Assembly (NCBI GenBank): GCA_019638385.1
Contig: JAHBTW010000001.1
Span: 682,001 to 746,000 of the forward strand
DNA length: 64,000 nt
Direction: 5' to 3'
From: Saprospiraceae bacterium
Lineage (GTDB): Bacteria > Bacteroidota > Bacteroidia > Chitinophagales > Saprospiraceae
Part shown: positions 44,311 through 52,716 of the stretch, piece after piece
How the letters are laid out: the number at the start of each line of letters is the position of its first letter
How positions within the stretch are numbered: the first letter of the stretch is position 1
The notes under the pieces: model-generated
Databases searched by the model: none
What the model saw: only the letters and a program-made list of their open reading frames with translations
Told to the model about the DNA's origin: nothing
Program-made: the position numbers and the translations under genes

Positions 44311-45003
44311 ATGAAATTCCAATTCCTTTCTCTGTTCGCGCTGCTCGCGCTTCCCGTTTTTACACTGGCTCAAAAAGACTGCTCCGCGTATTTCCCCTTT
44401 GAAAAAGGGAGTGCCTGGGAATATACCAATTACAACAAAAAAGGCGCTCTGACCTCCGTAACGGCTCAGGAAGTGGGCATCGTGGAAGAGGTGGACGGCG
44501 TTACGGAGGCCCAGGTCAAACAGACCATTTCGGACGACAAGGGCAAGGTTGTAAATGACGGCTCTTATATCATCAAGTGCAAAGACGGTACCCTTTTTAT
44601 CAACGTGGAAGACATGCTCAGCCCGGAAATGCGGGAGGGCCTCGGCAGTCTGGATATGTCGTTCAGCGGAGATGCGCTGATGTTGCCTTCCAACATGGAA
44701 GCAGGACAACAACTCCCCGATGCGCGCACCGAAATCAAGGCCGGTTCGGGCGGTGTTACCATTATGACGGTAAAGATGGACATCACCGACCGCAAAGTGG
44801 AGGCTAAAGAAAAGATCACGGTTCCCGCCGGTACTTTCGACTGCTACAAAGTCACATACAACATGACGGTAAAAACTATTCTCGCCAAAACTTTCAGCGT
44901 AGCTGTGTGGTACGGCGCCAAAGCCGGCATGGTAAAAACAGAGACCTACGATAAAAAAGGCAATCTGGAAAGCCGCACCGAACTCAGCAAAATCAAGTTT
45001 TAG
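44311..45003 (+). CDS. Secreted TapB/DUF3108-like protein
   Basis: A 230-residue exported protein. The signal peptide ends ALPVFTLAQ (about residue 21). The mature part begins CSAYFPFEKGSAWEYTNYNKKG and contains EKITVPAGTFDCYKVTYNM, a pattern seen in TapB/DUF3108-type beta-sandwich proteins of Bacteroidota. Biological role is unknown. The preceding gap holds a weak TACCTTCG box. The amidohydrolase gene begins 23 bases after the stop. Confidence 0.65.
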   Translation: MKFQFLSLFALLALPVFTLAQKDCSAYFPFEKGSAWEYTNYNKKGALTSVTAQEVGIVEEVDGVTEAQVKQTISDDKGKVVNDGSYIIKCKDGTLFINVEDMLSPEMREGLGSLDMSFSGDALMLPSNMEAGQQLPDARTEIKAGSGGVTIMTVKMDITDRKVEAKEKITVPAGTFDCYKVTYNMTVKTILAKTFSVAVWYGAKAGMVKTETYDKKGNLESRTELSKIKF

Positions 45004-45026
45004 TATCTTGGCGCGCAAAAAGCGAT

Positions 45027-46613
45027 ATGCGCACCCTCCTGCTGTCTTTCCTGCTCTGTTCCTTTTATCTTTTGCCGGCTCAGGTACAAAAAGCCCCTGA
45101 CCGCAAAGAAGGCGAAGGTCCGTTTACACAACTCATCATTCGCGGCGTCACCCTCATCATCGGAGACGGCTCACCCCCTCGCGGCCCTATGGACATCGTG
45201 GTAGAGGGCAATCGCATCACCGGCATTCATACGGTAGGCTATCCGGGCGTGCCCATCAGCGAACGCGGGCGGCCCAAACTCAAAGCCGGCGGTCGGGAAC
45301 TGAATGCGGAAGGCATGTACATGCTACCCGGTTTTGTGGACATGCACGGCCATATCGGCGGGCGTTCGCAAGGCGCCGATGCAGAATATGTGTTCAAACT
45401 CTGGATGGGCCACGGCATCACCACCATACGCGACCCCTCAGCCGGCAACGGATTAGACTGGACGCTCGACCAAAAGCGGCGCAGTGAAAAGAATCAGATC
45501 ACGGCGCCCCGCATACTCGCCTACACCGCCTTCGGCATGGGCAGCGACGATCCCATCGCCACGCCGGAACAGGCCCGCGACTGGGTGCGCAAAAACGCCG
45601 AACGCGGCGCAGACGGCATCAAGTTTTTCGGCGCAGCGCCCCAACTCATGGCAGCCGCTTTGGACGAAAATAAAAAACTCGGCCTGCGCTCGGCCTGCCA
45701 CCATGCCCAAATGGACGTGGCCCGCTGGAATGTGCTCAACTCTGCGCGCGCCGGTCTCACCAGCATGGAACACTGGTACGGACTTCCGGAAGCCCTCTTC
45801 GCCGACCGCACGGTGCAGAACTATCCGCTCGACTACAATTACCAAAACGAACAACACCGCTTCGAGGAAGCCGGCAAACTCTGGCGGCAGGCGGCCCCAC
45901 CCCATTCCGAACACTGGAACAAAGTGATGACGGAATTATTGGAATTGGATTTTACGATTGATCCAACCTTTAATATATACGAGGCCAACCGCGACCTCAT
46001 GCGCACGCGCCGCGCCGAGTGGCACGACGAATATACCCTCCCTTCTCTGTGGCGATTTTACGCGCCCAGTCGCATTTCGCACGGTTCCTACTGGCACTCT
46101 TGGGGCACCGAACAGGAGACCGTATGGCGCGAAAACTACCGGCTCTGGATGGCCTTCATCAACGAGTACAAAAACCGGGGCGGCCGGGTGACGGCCGGTT
46201 CCGATTCCGGCTTCATCTACCAACTGTACGGGTTTGCTTTTATTCGCGAATTGGAGTTGCTGCGCGAGGCCGGATTTCACCCGCTGGAAGTGATTCGCTC
46301 CGCTACGCTCAACGGCGCGCAGGCCATTGGTATGGAAGCGGATTTGGGAACGGTGGAAATAGGCAAATTAGCCGACCTGATTATTGTGGAAGAAAACCCG
46401 CTGGCCGACTTAAAAGTGCTGTACGGCACCGGCGCCATTCGCCTCGATGAAAACAACGAGGCGGTGCGGGTAGGCGGCGTAAAATACACCATCAAAGACG
46501 GCATCATTTACGATGCCAAGCAATTGCTCGCTGATGTACGGCAAATGGTGAAGGAGTCTAAACAAAAGGACGATGTGGAAATTGTGCAGCCGGGAATGGA
46601 GAAGAAGGAGTGA
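45027..46613 (+). CDS. Exported amidohydrolase
   Basis: A 528-residue metal hydrolase of the amidohydrolase superfamily. A signal peptide occupies residues 1-18 (ending YLLPAQ). VIIxGTLI-type N-terminal strands lead to GFVDMHGHIGG with metal ligands His107 and His109, then ACHHAQMD, SMEHWYGL and GSDSGFIYQ (likely Asp ligand). The C-terminal EIGKLADLIIVEENPLADLKVL is the usual return to the small beta domain. The substrate is unknown; exported relatives often act on cyclic amides or dipeptides. It is spaced for co-transcription with the TapB-like gene. Confidence 0.85.
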   Translation: MRTLLLSFLLCSFYLLPAQVQKAPDRKEGEGPFTQLIIRGVTLIIGDGSPPRGPMDIVVEGNRITGIHTVGYPGVPISERGRPKLKAGGRELNAEGMYMLPGFVDMHGHIGGRSQGADAEYVFKLWMGHGITTIRDPSAGNGLDWTLDQKRRSEKNQITAPRILAYTAFGMGSDDPIATPEQARDWVRKNAERGADGIKFFGAAPQLMAAALDENKKLGLRSACHHAQMDVARWNVLNSARAGLTSMEHWYGLPEALFADRTVQNYPLDYNYQNEQHRFEEAGKLWRQAAPPHSEHWNKVMTELLELDFTIDPTFNIYEANRDLMRTRRAEWHDEYTLPSLWRFYAPSRISHGSYWHSWGTEQETVWRENYRLWMAFINEYKNRGGRVTAGSDSGFIYQLYGFAFIRELELLREAGFHPLEVIRSATLNGAQAIGMEADLGTVEIGKLADLIIVEENPLADLKVLYGTGAIRLDENNEAVRVGGVKYTIKDGIIYDAKQLLADVRQMVKESKQKDDVEIVQPGMEKKE

Positions 46614-46621
46614 ATATCTAA

Positions 46622-46655
46622 AAGCTGCGAGCTACGAGTTATGAGCTTCGAGTTA
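46622..46655 (+). repeat. AGCTGCGAG-family intergenic repeat, copy B (half-element)
   Basis: AAGCTGCGAG-CTACGAG-TTATGAG-CTTCGAG is a run of degenerate seven-base units matching the left half of copy A. The palindromic right half is missing. It follows the amidohydrolase stop by nine bases. Confidence 0.55.
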
Positions 46656-46664
46656 ATCTGGGGC

Positions 46665-46700
46665 TACGTTTACTAAACTTCCGAAAGTTTAGTAAACGTA
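46665..46700. repeat. Perfect 16-bp hairpin with CCGA loop
   Basis: TACGTTTACTAAACTT (46665-46680) and AAGTTTAGTAAACGTA (46685-46700) are exact reverse complements around CCGA. No T-run follows on either strand. It lies 32 bases ahead of the HAD phosphatase start and could be an extragenic palindrome or operator. Confidence 0.8.
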
Positions 46701-46732
46701 ACGCTACCTTGTTATGAAATAAAGATGAATTG

Positions 46733-47350
46733 ATGAATAACGGAGTAATCGACACCGTCGTCTTCGATCTCGGCGGCGTATTGATAGATTGGAACCCGGA
46801 GTATCTCTACCGCAAAATTTTCCGCGAAGAAGCGGAGATGCGGCATTTCCTCAGCGAGGTCTGCACGCCGCATTGGAATGCCGAGCAGGATGCAGGCCGC
46901 CTTTTGGAGGAAGCTACCCAATTGCTGGTAGGCCAGTTTCCGGCGTATGAAGTAGAAATACGCGCCTACTACGAACGCTGGACCGAGATGCTGGGCGGAG
47001 CGCTCACGGAGACCGTACAAATTCTCGAACAATTGCACCGGCAAGGCAGTCACCGTTTGCTGGCACTGACCAACTGGTCGCACGAGACCTTTCCGTATGC
47101 ATACAGCAACTTCCGGTTTTTGCACCTCTTTGAGGGAATTCTCGTTTCGGGAGAGGAAAAATTAAAAAAGCCCGATCCGGTCATTTACCGCCTGCTCATA
47201 GAGCGCTACGGCATTGAGCCTGCCCGCGCACTTTTTATAGACGATAATGCCGAAAATGTGGAAAGCGCCCGGAACGTAGGCCTGCAAGCGGTGCAGTTTA
47301 CGAGTGCAGGTCAGTTAAGAGAGGAATTAAAATCTGCCGGCATTTTTTAG
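46733..47350 (+). CDS. HAD-superfamily hydrolase, YihX-like
   Basis: A 205-residue phosphatase of HAD subfamily IA. Motif I is VVFDLGGVLIDWN with nucleophile Asp12; the usual second Asp is replaced by Gly, as in YihX-type proteins (DLGNVI). Motif II is LTNWS, motif III the lysine in KKPDPVIY, and motif IV IDDNAENVESA. YihX acts on alpha-D-glucose-1-phosphate, but the substrate here is unproven. ATG 46733 is preferred to the TTG just upstream. Confidence 0.83.
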   Translation: MNNGVIDTVVFDLGGVLIDWNPEYLYRKIFREEAEMRHFLSEVCTPHWNAEQDAGRLLEEATQLLVGQFPAYEVEIRAYYERWTEMLGGALTETVQILEQLHRQGSHRLLALTNWSHETFPYAYSNFRFLHLFEGILVSGEEKLKKPDPVIYRLLIERYGIEPARALFIDDNAENVESARNVGLQAVQFTSAGQLREELKSAGIF

Positions 47351-47390
47351 GATCACACCTTTTTGAAGGCAGCATCCAACAATACTCGAT

Positions 47391-48233
47391 ATGATCACCG
47401 TACAAGCTTACCCGACACCGCAACAGTTCTTAGATGCTACGGAAAGTACGCTGGAACAACGCGAATTGGAGAACAATCTTCAGCTCGGCATTTGCAACGG
47501 ATTTGCCGATAAAACCCAACCTCAAAAGGGCTGTATTTTTATCAATGCACTGGAGGACGGGCAAATCCTGGCCACCGCCATGAATACCGCTGCGAAGGCC
47601 ATTGTTTCCGGGACGATAAAAGACCCGCGGTACATGAGTGCATTATCGGATTATTACCGCGCCAATGAAATTGATCTGACCGGCGCTGTCGGCGAACGGT
47701 TTTACGCCGCCGCATTTTCTGATGCCTACGGGAAACCGGTTGTCGGTGAGGTAAATATGATTGTTCACCAACTGACCACTGTCAATCAACTGCCGCCGGC
47801 CTCGGGCCGTATGGAAGTTGCGGAAGATGCCGACATAGAACTGCTTACAAACTGGACCATCCGTTTTGAAGAGGAGGTACATGTTTCTCCCATACTGCCC
47901 AGAGCGACCGTTTTAAAAAGTGTACAAACGAGGGTGAATGCCGGCAATTTTTTCAAATGGGTTGATAAAGGAGAAATCGTCAGCATAGCGGCCATCGTGC
48001 GGAAGACGAAAAATATCGGCATTGTCGGGTTGGTCTATACGCCCGATGAGTGGAGAGGAAAAGGCTACGCAACGAGTTGTGTCCAAAAGCTAAGCGAACG
48101 GATTCTACAGAGCGGCTTCGCCCACTGCGGTCTTTTTACAGATAAAGCCAATCCTACGTCCAACCACATTTACCGGGAGATTGGATACGTTCCCGTAACG
48201 GAATTCGCTGATCTGGCCTATGCAAACGAGTGA
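47391..48233 (+). CDS. GNAT-family N-acetyltransferase
   Basis: A 280-residue two-domain protein. The first ~140 residues are a divergent GNAT-like half. The second holds IGIVGLVYTPDEWRGKGYATSCVQKLSE with the acetyl-CoA loop RGKGYA, and ends with KANPTSNHIYREIGYVPV, the typical motif B. It would acetylate an amine of an unknown small molecule or protein. The gene follows the phosphatase by 40 bases on the same strand. Confidence 0.83.
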   Translation: MITVQAYPTPQQFLDATESTLEQRELENNLQLGICNGFADKTQPQKGCIFINALEDGQILATAMNTAAKAIVSGTIKDPRYMSALSDYYRANEIDLTGAVGERFYAAAFSDAYGKPVVGEVNMIVHQLTTVNQLPPASGRMEVAEDADIELLTNWTIRFEEEVHVSPILPRATVLKSVQTRVNAGNFFKWVDKGEIVSIAAIVRKTKNIGIVGLVYTPDEWRGKGYATSCVQKLSERILQSGFAHCGLFTDKANPTSNHIYREIGYVPVTEFADLAYANE

Positions 48234-48324
48234 GGAGAAATACCAGGACTTTACATCTTTTCCACTACATTTGCACTGCAAAGCCGGTTGAGCAGTACGA
48301 TACAAGCCGGCAACAACTGCTTAC

Positions 48325-48858
48325 ATGAGGGTATCCTTCTCCATATTATTTGTCTTTTTGATTTTATCCGGCTGGGTGGAAGGGTTCCGATTTTGTTTCC
48401 AACAAAGCTGCCGGACAGATCGCTCCGCTGAAATGAACAGCGTAGAACAAGCCTTGACCGCCAAATTGGAAAAGGAATTCCTACAGGGCAACGTCATCAA
48501 AATGGTGGACAAAACCTTCAATGGAAGACGCGGTTGGGCATATCCCGGCGATTTTGTGTATCAGGCTGAAATTGAAGGAGATACTGCTTATTTCATCCTA
48601 CAGGAATCACCCGGCGAAGAAGAAAACTACTCCATTGTACACCTCCCGGGATCGCAAAAAGAAATGCCGGTCCGAACCGCTCAACAAGACTTTTCCCACT
48701 GGTATATTTTTGAAACAGACCGAATGCCGGCGCTGTGCGCCATGACGATTGGCGGCAACGCCGGCTGGCCTCCCTTTTGCCTCCGGTATAACTCCGCAAC
48801 CGAAGCATGTGAGGTCCCGCCGCCGGAAACGCCGCTCCCGCGTTTTTTTACGGCTTAA
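48325..48858 (+). CDS. Small secreted protein of unknown function
   Basis: A 177-residue protein with a hydrophobic N-terminus (SFSILFVFLILSG) suggesting export. The mature part has YPGDFVYQAEIEGDTAYFILQESPGEEENY and several cysteines. I do not recognise a family. A TACATTTG box lies at 48266-48273, 51 bases before the ATG. The last ~20 residues are proline-rich and may be poorly conserved. Confidence 0.55.
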   Translation: MRVSFSILFVFLILSGWVEGFRFCFQQSCRTDRSAEMNSVEQALTAKLEKEFLQGNVIKMVDKTFNGRRGWAYPGDFVYQAEIEGDTAYFILQESPGEEENYSIVHLPGSQKEMPVRTAQQDFSHWYIFETDRMPALCAMTIGGNAGWPPFCLRYNSATEACEVPPPETPLPRFFTA

Positions 48859-48933
48859 CACTGCGCAACCTGAGCACCGGAAAAATTCTGTGACGGAGTT
48901 GCGCCATTTTTCACCTTTATTGACCATTGTACC

Positions 48934-49845
48934 ATGAAAAATAAATTCCTCTACCGGAGTCTTCCGGCAGCTCTACTGCTGTTGTGGCTGTGCGTGCAAA
49001 GCGCCGGCGCACAAACGCCCATAGACGCTATTCTTATGCCGAAAGGCGGTCTTTGCATCGGCATTTTTTATACCCAGGACAACTGGAACGAATACTGGGA
49101 GGGCACTTTAAAGCGCGACAACGGCAACGTGGGCGTCCTGAAAAGGCAAACCGTATTGCCGATGGTTGCATTCGGGCTTACCGACCGCATCAATGTGCTG
49201 GCAGCCCTGCCCTGGGTGCGTACACACGCTACTGCCGGCCAGATACGGGGCGCAAGCGGCCTGCAAGACTGGGGCGTGTGGGTAAAAGCGGAAGTGCTGA
49301 AGGCGGAGCATCTGAGCCTTCAAGCCGCGCTCGGCGCTACCGGGCCGGCGTCCAATTACCTGCCCGATTATTTCCCGCTCAATCTGGGATTGGGAAATGT
49401 GGAAGGAACGGCACGCGCCATTGCACAGTATCGCCTCGACAACGGCGTCTATACCCGGTTGCAGGCCGGTTATCACCTGAGGGGCAACACGACCATTGAG
49501 CGCAATTATTACTATACCACACAGGGCTATTATTCCGATCAGGTGGACATGCCCAATGCAGTCACTTACTCCTTCGCAATTGGTCGCTGGATGAACGACG
49601 ACGCTTTCAAAGCGGAAATTATCTATGACGGGCTGCACACCACCGGCGGCCACGATATCCGCCGGCAGGACGTGGGCTTTCCCTCCAACAGGATGATTTT
49701 TCAACGATTGGGGGCTTCCTTGCAATACTATTTTCCACCCTCGCAAAAAATTGGACTGTTCGCATCCGGCGGATATGTGCTCAACGGCCGCAACGTAGGG
49801 CAATCCACCGTGCTGACAGGAGGCGTTTCTTATCAATTCAATTAG
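48934..49845 (+). CDS. Outer-membrane channel-like beta-barrel protein
   Basis: A 303-residue exported protein. A signal peptide ends VQSAGAQTP (about residue 26). The remainder is alternating strands with aromatic girdles, for example LCIGIFYTQDNWNEYWEG, VYTRLQAGYHLRG and LGASLQYYFPPSQK, ending LTGGVSYQFN with a terminal aromatic strand. It resembles the transporter/phenol-degradation MetA-like barrels. The vanadium-haloperoxidase-like lipoprotein gene follows 81 bases later on the same strand and may be functionally linked. Confidence 0.7.
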   Translation: MKNKFLYRSLPAALLLLWLCVQSAGAQTPIDAILMPKGGLCIGIFYTQDNWNEYWEGTLKRDNGNVGVLKRQTVLPMVAFGLTDRINVLAALPWVRTHATAGQIRGASGLQDWGVWVKAEVLKAEHLSLQAALGATGPASNYLPDYFPLNLGLGNVEGTARAIAQYRLDNGVYTRLQAGYHLRGNTTIERNYYYTTQGYYSDQVDMPNAVTYSFAIGRWMNDDAFKAEIIYDGLHTTGGHDIRRQDVGFPSNRMIFQRLGASLQYYFPPSQKIGLFASGGYVLNGRNVGQSTVLTGGVSYQFN

Positions 49846-49853
49846 GAAAATGA

Positions 49854-49897
49854 TGCTGCGAGTTGTCTCAGTGCTTGCAACGCATGGCTCACGGCTT
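49854..49897. repeat. AGCTGCGAG-family intergenic repeat, degenerate copy C
   Basis: GCTGCGAG, CTTGCAAC and GGCTCAC-GGCTT occur in the same order and spacing as in copy A at 40111-40166, but with many changes. It lies between the outer-membrane barrel and the haloperoxidase-like gene. Confidence 0.45.
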
Positions 49898-49926
49898 ATT
49901 TCAAAACCTGTTTTAACATCTTGACA

Positions 49927-51468
49927 ATGAAAAATATAATTCGCTCTATACTTTTTACGGTCTGCGCATGGACTGCTTTCCAATCTTGCGAAAAGGACAT
50001 TCCCACCCGCAAGCATTTTGACCTATACGCCTTCTCCGGCGAAGACCCAACCGGCGGCGCCTGGAAACCGGTGTTGCTTACTGATCCTTCGCAAATTCCC
50101 CTGCCGGCCCCGGAAGCGGTGAATTCAGCCGCTTATCAGGCAGAATTGGCCAATGTCAAATCGGCATCCGCTCAACTCAGCGGGGAACAGGAGGAGGCCA
50201 TTGCGTACTGGGGCAACAACGGCATCGTGCGCTGGAATGAAATCGCTCGCGAGCTGGCCGCCAAATACAATATGGCGCCCGCGCCGAACCCCGATGGATC
50301 TTATCCGGGACCTAATGCAGCCAACCCAGGCCAGTATCCGCTGTTTCCGTTTGCGCATCCGCCATACGCGAGCCGCATGTATGCCTATTGGGGAGCAGCG
50401 CAATTTGATGCGCTCATCGCGACCTGGCATTACAAGCATCAGTTCAATCGCCCGGCGCCGTACAAAACGGACGCGAGCATACAAACGCATCTGCCGCAAA
50501 CCGAGCTCCCCTCCTACCCTTCCGACGGCGCCGTAGTGGCCTCTGTATCCGAAGCCATTCTCACCGCTATGTTTCCATTGGAAAAAGATTTCCTGATGGA
50601 AAAGGCACGCGAACACCGCCAAACGCAATTGTGGGCGGGCATGAATGTGCTCAGCGACATCATTGCCGGCGATTCGCTCGGCCGTGCAGTAGCGGCGGTA
50701 TTTCTGGCCCGCGCCGCCAATGACGGTATGAAAAATGCACAGGCGCCGAAACCCGTTTCCGACTCGCTCGCCAATGCCGCGCAAGCACAATGGGGCTGGC
50801 ACTGGGAGAATCTGGAAGACCCGCAGCGGCCGGTGGGGGTTACGCCGCTTTTCGGGAGAGTCCAACCCTGGTGCATTCCCAATGTAGAGGCGGTGCGCCC
50901 CGGCCCGCCGCCCGCGCCCGGTTCGCCCGATTTTGAACGGGATGTAGCCGAATTGTGGGAAATTTCAGGCAATCTCACCGTACGACAACGGCAGATCGCC
51001 AATTTTTGGTCGGACGGCCTCGGCACCTACACGCCGCCGGGGCATTGGAATCGAAGAGCTTCCGATCTCATCGTAGAGAACCGATACAATCCCTTGCGCT
51101 CCGCCCGCGTATATGCCTATCTCAACATGGCCGTCATGGACGCCGGCATTAGTTGCTGGGATGCCAAATACTACTATCACTACCCCCGGCCCTCGCAGGC
51201 AGTACCGGGGTTCACAACCATATTGGGCATCCCCAATTTTCCGAGTTACACCTCCGGGCACAGTACCTTTTCGGCCGCAGCGGCGGAAGTACTATCGCAC
51301 ATCTTTCCGTCCGATCGCGCTTCTTTGGAAGCCTGGGCGGAGGAGGCGGCCATTTCGCGGGTGTACGGCGGTATTCACTATCGTTTTGATGCAGAAGCTG
51401 GATTGGCGCAAGGGCGCGCCGTAGCGGCCTATTCAGTAACAAAAGCACAGGCTGACGGAGCGGAATAA
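49927..51468 (+). CDS. Vanadium-dependent haloperoxidase/PAP2 superfamily lipoprotein
   Basis: A 513-residue exported protein with a likely lipobox AFQSC (Cys21). The C-terminal part carries the PAP2 site: YHYPRPSQAV, SYTSGHSTFS and SRVYGGIHYRFD, which match the K/RxxxxxxRP, SGH and SRxxxxxHxxxD motifs. A first half-copy, with FNRPAPYKTD and SYPSDGAVVAS, is partly degenerate. Members bind vanadate to oxidise halides or act as acid phosphatases, so the activity is undecided. ATG 49927 is chosen over a TTG two codons upstream. A GC-rich terminator follows. Confidence 0.82.
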   Translation: MKNIIRSILFTVCAWTAFQSCEKDIPTRKHFDLYAFSGEDPTGGAWKPVLLTDPSQIPLPAPEAVNSAAYQAELANVKSASAQLSGEQEEAIAYWGNNGIVRWNEIARELAAKYNMAPAPNPDGSYPGPNAANPGQYPLFPFAHPPYASRMYAYWGAAQFDALIATWHYKHQFNRPAPYKTDASIQTHLPQTELPSYPSDGAVVASVSEAILTAMFPLEKDFLMEKAREHRQTQLWAGMNVLSDIIAGDSLGRAVAAVFLARAANDGMKNAQAPKPVSDSLANAAQAQWGWHWENLEDPQRPVGVTPLFGRVQPWCIPNVEAVRPGPPPAPGSPDFERDVAELWEISGNLTVRQRQIANFWSDGLGTYTPPGHWNRRASDLIVENRYNPLRSARVYAYLNMAVMDAGISCWDAKYYYHYPRPSQAVPGFTTILGIPNFPSYTSGHSTFSAAAAEVLSHIFPSDRASLEAWAEEAAISRVYGGIHYRFDAEAGLAQGRAVAAYSVTKAQADGAE

Positions 51469-51488
51469 GTGCTCCGTCACGAAAGACG

Positions 51489-51538
51489 CCAACCTGCCGG
51501 ACGGCCCGCATCGCGGGGTCCGACAGGCTGGTTTTGAG
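51489..51538 (+). terminator. Terminator of the haloperoxidase-like gene
   Basis: CCAACCTGCCGGAC pairs with GTCCGACAGGCTGG (12 of 14), and the inner CCCGC/GCGGG extends the stem around ATC. TTTTGAGTTT follows. It is 20 bases after the stop codon. Confidence 0.65.
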
Positions 51539-51540
51539 TT

Positions 51541-51603
51541 TGCCACGAAGGCCAAAGGCGCTATGGTTGAAATCAAACTTGGCGCCTTGACGCCTTTGTG
51601 GCA
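51541..51603. repeat. Palindromic intergenic repeat related to the CTCGCAAAG family, copy 3
   Basis: TGCCACGAAGG-CCAAAGGCGC at 51541-51561 faces GCGCCTTGACGCCTTTGTGGCA at 51582-51603, roughly 18 of 22 pairs. The AAAGGCG core matches copies 1 and 2, but the ends read TGCCAC rather than CTCG, so it is a diverged or sister type. Confidence 0.6.
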
Positions 51604-51613
51604 TATTTTTTTC

Positions 51614-51654
51614 ATTAGACTTGTTGCGATGATTCCCGTCGCAACAAGTCTAAT
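51614..51654. repeat. Perfect 16-bp hairpin at the 3' end of the DUF4249 gene
   Basis: ATTAGACTTGTTGCGA (51614-51629) and TCGCAACAAGTCTAAT (51639-51654) are exact reverse complements with a nine-base loop. The TAG stop of the DUF4249 gene (51650-51652) lies inside the right arm. No T-run follows on the minus strand, so it may protect or mark the 3' end rather than terminate. Confidence 0.85.
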
Positions 51655-52699
51655 ACCAATATGGCGGCACAATGGTACTGGCATTCGGCAGGATCAAACA
51701 GTTACAGCATTCTGTCGGTCTGGGAACCGGGGGGAAGCCGGGTATGCCGCAATAGGGATTGATGGTAAACGGCAGGAAATCGGAAGCAAGAATTTTGACG
51801 TGGGTGGTATCCTCCGGGGCAGCGTAGAAGTAGCCGAGTACCGGTTCTTCCGGCTTGTTGGTGTTAATTATATTTCCGCGAACAGCGCCCGGCGGGGCAT
51901 CGAAAAAACTGCCCGTTTGGGTGAGCAGCAGGGAGATTTTATTCCAATATTGAAATGCGCCCGGATTAAGCGTTTCCTGATAAACATTAAAAAAAACGAC
52001 CTCCCCGAATCTTTTATCCGCTTCTGTTGCCGCCACAAAAGGCCGGGCCGTTTCACCTCGTGCCAACAAACTGCCGTCGAGTATGGGCAATAATTGATTG
52101 CCAAAATATTGCTGAACATAACATACCAGTGTGGGATCGAGCGGGTGGCAGAAATATTCGGACAGTTGATACACATAGTCAATGCGCCATTTGAGATACG
52201 GCCCTTTTTCGATGTCGCCGGGAATCGGGATATTAGAATAGATATTGAGGAGTTGTCCGTTCGTGACGACAAAAGAACTGCTGTCGGGCCGAACCGATTC
52301 GGGCATGGTTTCGGGCAGGGATTCATACACTTCCCCATTGACCTCGATGCGCAGGATGTATGTCCGGCCGGGCATACCGGCAATGACCGATCCGTCTAAG
52401 GCATACACACCCGGTTCTGTTTCCTCATACAACCCCTCATTGCCCAAGTGATCGCGCAAGGTTATCTGAGCGCCCTCGACAGGCGGAAAGTTGGCACTCC
52501 TGCCGATTACCGATGTTTCCGACAAGCGCAATAACTGCGTTCCTCCTGAAGCGGAGAGTTTTCCATCTACTACCAATAGCTTCGCCGTAGTGGCAGGCCT
52601 GAGGTCGAGCACATCAATGCAGGAATGGAGCAGCAGCACCGTCAGCAGCGCGCCGATCCGGCCAATGAGTTTGTAATATGTTTGCATAATTTTTTCCAT
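51650..52699 (-). CDS. DUF4249 lipoprotein, partner of the TonB receptor
   Basis: A 349-residue lipoprotein with lipobox LLLHSCID (Cys27). The segment KLLVVDGKLSASGGTQLLRLSET followed by GAQITLRDHLGNEG is the usual DUF4249 start, a carboxypeptidase-regulatory-like beta fold. Cysteines cluster near the end (TECCNC). These proteins are encoded beside TonB-dependent receptors and likely act with them at the outer membrane. It starts 17 bases after the receptor stop. The final codons run into a perfect hairpin. Confidence 0.85.
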   Translation of the reverse strand: MEKIMQTYYKLIGRIGALLTVLLLHSCIDVLDLRPATTAKLLVVDGKLSASGGTQLLRLSETSVIGRSANFPPVEGAQITLRDHLGNEGLYEETEPGVYALDGSVIAGMPGRTYILRIEVNGEVYESLPETMPESVRPDSSSFVVTNGQLLNIYSNIPIPGDIEKGPYLKWRIDYVYQLSEYFCHPLDPTLVCYVQQYFGNQLLPILDGSLLARGETARPFVAATEADKRFGEVVFFNVYQETLNPGAFQYWNKISLLLTQTGSFFDAPPGAVRGNIINTNKPEEPVLGYFYAAPEDTTHVKILASDFLPFTINPYCGIPGFPPVPRPTECCNCLILPNASTIVPPYWY

Positions 52700-52716
52700 T
52701 GTCGGTACACCTCCGG

